This document shows, one piece after another, positions 6,124-8,556 of a stretch of 8,556 nt of DNA. The translations under genes and the position numbers were made by a program. The notes under the pieces are model-generated. The model did no database searches. It worked only from the letters and a program-made list of their open reading frames with translations, and had not been told where the DNA came from. This DNA comes from an uncultured Candidatus Altimarinota bacterium (lineage in GTDB: Bacteria > Patescibacteriota > Gracilibacteria > BD1-5 > UBA2023): NCBI GenBank assembly GCA_938036655.1, contig CALHQS010000037.1, positions 1 to 8,556 on the forward strand, written 5' to 3'. How positions within the stretch are numbered: position 1 is the stretch's first letter; every line of letters starts with the position of its first letter.

Positions 6124-7543
6124 TTGGCGTATCTTTTATGATAGTAAAAATTTGGGTATGAATTTCTCGATTGTTGCTGTCGTAAAATTTGATATGATAC
6201 AAATTGGTTCCCTCTTTAATCGTTCCAATAGAAGCATTCGCATGATAATACCAATGCGTTGAATTGGCTACAAATCGTTGCAAACGATATCCATTGACCG
6301 TGATATATGAAACCGTATTGGCTGGAACCGTTCCCTGCACTTTGACATACGAATCAGTCGTCGCGTATGGGTTGGACGACGGCGAGGTGATGACAAAATC
6401 CTTGAGTGATGGGAAATTTTCTGGAACAATTGTATTGGCTGTGCCAGTATTGGCGCCATGCACGACCAACACGCCGCGTTCGAGCTCAATACCATTGGCA
6501 GAATATGCCTTGTAGACAATATTGTTGATGCCATTAGTGAGCGCAAAATTTTCCATAGAAAAAGTTTCATTCACTGGACTGACTTCCGCATCCTGATCAT
6601 TGAGCGTTACGCGACTCACATCAGTAGAAAGAAGTGTTCCCATGATATTGGTCGTAGCAGTCTTGATAGTTGCACCATCAGTTGGTTGTGTGAATGCAAT
6701 ATATTTCCCTGTTTTTTCAGCATTAGCGCCAGTTCCAGTGGTAGCGCCAGTAGAAGTAGTTTCCTCGGTTTTTGTCTTAGAATCTGTAGTTTGACTCGCT
6801 TTCAAAAGAGTCTCTCCGTCATTACGCACAAATAATTCCATGCTCGAAACCGAACTATCAAAATCATTTGCTTTTTCAGAAAGATTGGTTGACGCGTTCC
6901 CCGCTTCACCTGATGAAAGGCTGATTTTTTTGCCAGCACTAAGAGAATATTGACCAACATTCGTCACAATCTGCACATCGCCACGCAGAGAATACACTGA
7001 ACTAAAAACTGTATTTGTCTGTTCAAGCATAGCAACGGCACCAGAAGGCACTTTGGCTGACAAGTTGGTCAGTTCAAACAAGAGATTGTTCGACGACGAA
7101 TCAGCCCAAACCATACCCTTGGACACCTTGATAGCATCAGTCGAAGTACCACTATCAGAAGTTTTCACTTTATAAGAAATCTCTGAGTTGGCAGCGATAT
7201 CTAGTCGAGTTGCATTGAGTGTTGCGGTCGCACCACCAGATTCTACCACAAGAGATCCGTTATTGGCATAGAGCGAACCACTTCCAGAAATTTGTTTTCG
7301 CTCGCCATTGGCATCTACCAGATATACCACACTTTTGGAATCTGTCGGCGTCACTGACAAGAAATTTTCGCTTTTTGTCGTATCACCAGACGAGCCACCA
7401 AAAAGCTTTAAAAACACAAAAACTGCCGCAATCAAAGCCACGATTACAAGCCAAGTTTTGTTCTCAGAAAAAAACGAATTTCCATGATGTCTTCCTGACG
7501 AATAGCCACGAGACGGATTTCATCGAAGATTTGCGTTTCTCAT
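6080..7543 (-). CDS. Membrane-anchored FecR-like protein with two Ig-like domains
   Basis: The correct start is the ATG at 7541-7543, giving 487 residues. Codon 8 is TGA (7520-7522), so a standard-code call would mis-start at an internal GTG at 7441 and lose 34 residues. Residues 1-30 form a cytoplasmic tail rich in Gly, Ser, Arg and His. Residues 31-48 (TWLVIVALIAAVFVFLKLF) are a single membrane segment, and the rest is outside the cell. Residues 70-215 show the repeated strands of a FecR-type domain (for example VSKGMVWAD, VYSLRGDVQIVT and YSLSAGKKISL). Residues 249-280 are a Thr/Ser-rich linker. Residues 280-362 and 386-471 are two Ig-like beta-sandwich domains, the second with ITVNGYRLQRF and GTNLYHIKFYD. 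The tail is NANNNSDSPLFPSN. No cytoplasmic sigma/anti-sigma partner is visible, so a structural or adhesive envelope role beside the pilin is more likely than iron signalling; this is inference. It starts 16 nt after the conserved hypothetical gene and overlaps the pilin gene by 44 nt. Confidence 0.88.
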
Positions 7544-7559
7544 AATTTGGGGTTAAAAA

Positions 7560-8093
7560 TTATTTTTTAGGAACGAGGTTTTCAATCACTGCGTAAGTCG
7601 CTTCTTTTCCCTTTGGAATGCGGATATTGACAGTATCACCAATAGAACATTTATGAAAAGTAATCGCCGCAGTGAGAACATTGTAGGTATTTTTGTCCGT
7701 CGTGATTTGGAACTTTTCTCAAGCCTTCGTAACAATCCCAAGTTTCGTTTCGTATGCGATTTCTTCAATAATTTTGTAACTAATTTTCCCATTGGCCCCG
7801 ATGATTGCCTTGAGGCGACTTCCCTGCACCAAGAGCGACTTGGAAGCATAATTCTGCGGAACAGGATAAGTATTCCCATCAGATCCGAGCATGCTTTCGC
7901 CTGTGAAAACGCCTTCTACAATATGTGTCTCACCCATCGCATAATTCCCAAGCCCATCCATAGAAGGTGAAAAATGCGGGTTAAGATCCTTTTCGCCGAG
8001 CATTGCCGAAAGAAGTTGCTTGGCTGTGCGAATAGAATTTTCTGCCGAAATAATCGCATTTCGCAGGTTTTGAAGTTCTTTTTCCGTTGCCAT
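7560..8093 (-). CDS. Conserved hypothetical protein, N-terminal coiled coil plus beta-rich domain
   Basis: The gene encodes 177 residues when the TGA at 7719-7721 (codon 125) is read as glycine. In the standard code it would stop at residue 124, in the middle of a domain. Residues 1-32 (ATEKELQNLRNAIISAEN and following) are a short amphipathic helix, probably coiled coil. Residues 45-175 are beta-rich, with stretches such as VEGVFTGESMLGSDGNTYPV, NYASKSLLVQGSRLKAII and SIGDTVNIRIPKGKEATYAV, suggesting two small barrels. There is no signal peptide or membrane segment, so it is probably cytoplasmic. From memory, similar small proteins occur across Candidate Phyla Radiation genomes without known function; I could not verify this. 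It resembles GreA only in overall plan (helical N-terminus, beta C-terminus), and I see no sequence evidence for that role. It has its own predicted promoter, ends in TAA at 7560-7562, and is followed 16 nt later by the FecR-like gene. Confidence 0.85.
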
Positions 8094-8123
8094 ATTGGTA
8101 TTTGTAAAAAAATAATTGAAGCG

Positions 8124-8152
8124 ATTATATAAATTTTTTGTAAAAAGTCGAA
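8124..8152 (-). promoter_or_regulatory. Predicted promoter of the conserved-hypothetical/FecR/pilin operon
   Basis: On the minus strand a perfect TATAAT (plus 8124-8129) is preceded after 17 nt by TTCGAC (8147-8152), a weak match to TTGACA. Transcription would begin near 8117, giving a leader of about 24 nt before the ATG at 8093. It sits in the 69-nt gap after the prepilin peptidase stop, so the three downstream genes need not depend on pilD transcription. Confidence 0.4.
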
Positions 8153-8162
8153 TTTTTATCGA

Positions 8163-8483
8163 TTAAAAGAAAAAATACATATTGACAAAATTATTTATTT
8201 GTGAATGAAATAAAATTGCCAAGAAAAAACCGATTCCCAGAAAAGGACCAAAAGGCACTTCAAATCGTTCTTTTTGCTTGTCAGTAATCAACATAACGAT
8301 AACGCCAATGGCGCTCCCAACACAATACGCGAAGAAAAATGCCACAATTCCATGCAATACACCAAGTGTCCAACCAATAATAATCGCCAAAAATAAATCA
8401 CCAGGCCCTACCCAAAACGGAATTTCCTCTTCATCTTGAGTATTATCTGGATTTTTTTCAGCAGCTGAAGCAGCGTTATCAGC
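8163..8483 (-). CDS. pilD: Prepilin peptidase (A24 family aspartic protease), C-terminal part; 5' end missing
   Basis: The visible 106 codons match the C-terminal end of PilD/GspO-type peptidases, membrane enzymes that cut and often methylate prepilins at the Gly|X site. FWVGPGDLFLAI carries the GxGD motif with one of the two catalytic aspartates. Then come hydrophobic membrane spans (IIIGWTLGVLHGIVAFFFAY, VGSAIGVIVMLI), a basic loop (TDKQKERFE) and the family's closing VPFGPFLGIGFFLAILF. Upstream, residues of the form AEKNPDNTQDEEE look like a cytoplasmic loop. The frame then meets TAA at 8484-8486 and another TAA at 8496-8498. No ATG, GTG or TTG occurs between 8483 and the TTG at 8388-8390, which lies after the catalytic Asp. 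The family is usually 230-290 residues, so the N-terminal part with the first catalytic Asp is absent. Either the gene was interrupted or the contig is chimeric here. Its likely substrate is the pilin encoded three genes downstream. Confidence 0.8.
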   Translation of the reverse strand, partial: ADNAASAAEKNPDNTQDEEEIPFWVGPGDLFLAIIIGWTLGVLHGIVAFFFAYCVGSAIGVIVMLITDKQKERFEVPFGPFLGIGFFLAILFHSQINNFVNMYFFF

Positions 8484-8556
8484 TTACAGGTCTAATTATT
8501 TAGAAAAGTTAGATGAAGAAAAATATCCTAAAAGATATGCGGTAATGAAAAAATGG
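8461..8556 (+). other. Unidentified rightward open frame at the edge, possible transposase fragment
   Basis: From about 8461 to the window end the plus strand reads as 32 sense codons (AAEAALSAYRSNYLEKLDEE and onward, with KYPKRYAVMKKW at the end). It is rich in TTA-Leu, AAA-Lys and GAA-Glu and looks like real protein sequence, whereas the minus strand has several stops from 8484 on. The alternation of a helical EAAL segment with a KYP...W motif is faintly like the region before the last catalytic Glu of IS256-type transposases, but spacing does not match well. I cannot identify it. Its true start cannot be fixed because the frame stays open by chance into the pilD-coding stretch. Confidence 0.3.

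Noticed and set aside
6080..7441. FecR-like protein starting at the internal GTG at 7441
   Set aside because: This start would cut into the membrane segment; reading the TGA at 7520-7522 as Gly extends it to an ATG at 7543 with a complete anchor.
3142..8093. UGA as tryptophan (code 4)
   Set aside because: Trp is already supplied by UGG in these proteins. UGA positions follow turn-like contexts such as Arg-UGA-Ser/Asn and a tandem UGA-UGA in an Asn/Gly-rich segment, which suit Gly better. Code 25 also fits the gene content. An alignment would settle it.
1..8556. tRNA, rRNA or CRISPR array
   Set aside because: No cloverleaf-like segment with conserved T-loop, no rRNA motifs and no regularly spaced direct repeats were seen by eye on either strand.

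Overview
The window looks like a contig end from a Candidate Phyla Radiation bacterium that reads UGA as glycine (genetic code 25, known in Gracilibacteria/BD1-5 and Absconditabacteria/SR1). This comes from the sequence itself. Four genes run straight through in-frame TGA codons, and all seven visible stop codons are TAA; the two convergent stops and the pilin stop lie in stem-loop terminators. A standard-code caller would truncate or mis-start these four genes. Base composition is AT-rich, and none of the six clear start codons has a Shine-Dalgarno motif. I cannot name the exact lineage without a 16S gene or protein search.

Left block (1-2794, minus strand): a two-gene operon. The upstream gene is a 776-residue fusion of an alpha-L-glutamate-ligase-like ATP-grasp enzyme, a possible degenerate retropepsin-like segment, and a C-terminal zinc carboxypeptidase domain of the DUF1704/MATCAP (QEGLA) type. 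Five bases after its stop begins an exported beta-sandwich protein that runs off the left edge. One protein carrying both a peptide-bond-forming and a peptide-bond-cutting module is the most interesting biochemical content here.

Control region (2795-3141): AT-rich and divergent, with one sigma70-like promoter in each direction. A perfect 28-bp palindrome overlaps the outer edge of the leftward -35 box, and a hairpin lies in the rightward 5' leader.

Middle block (3142-5410): a rightward gene for a secreted, Gly-rich, beta-strand-rich surface protein (450 residues when UGA is read as Gly) faces a leftward gene rich in UGA glycine codons. They meet at a shared 15-bp stem-loop terminator that includes both stop codons. 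The leftward gene has no convincing 5' end. It begins near a GVRGT motif reminiscent of FecR domains and looks beheaded. UGA-glycine use jumps here: 14 of 35 glycines from 4228 to 5389, against 2 of about 160 in the complete genes elsewhere.

Right block (5446-8556, minus strand): a cell-surface/type IV pilus set. In transcription order it has the 3' part of a prepilin peptidase (pilD), a conserved hypothetical protein with its own likely promoter, a membrane-anchored FecR/Ig-like protein, and a type IV pilin-like protein overlapping it by 44 nt. A 12-bp stem-loop terminator follows. The pilD gene loses its reading frame at about 8484, where an unrelated rightward open frame takes over. This is either an insertion/rearrangement or a chimeric contig end.
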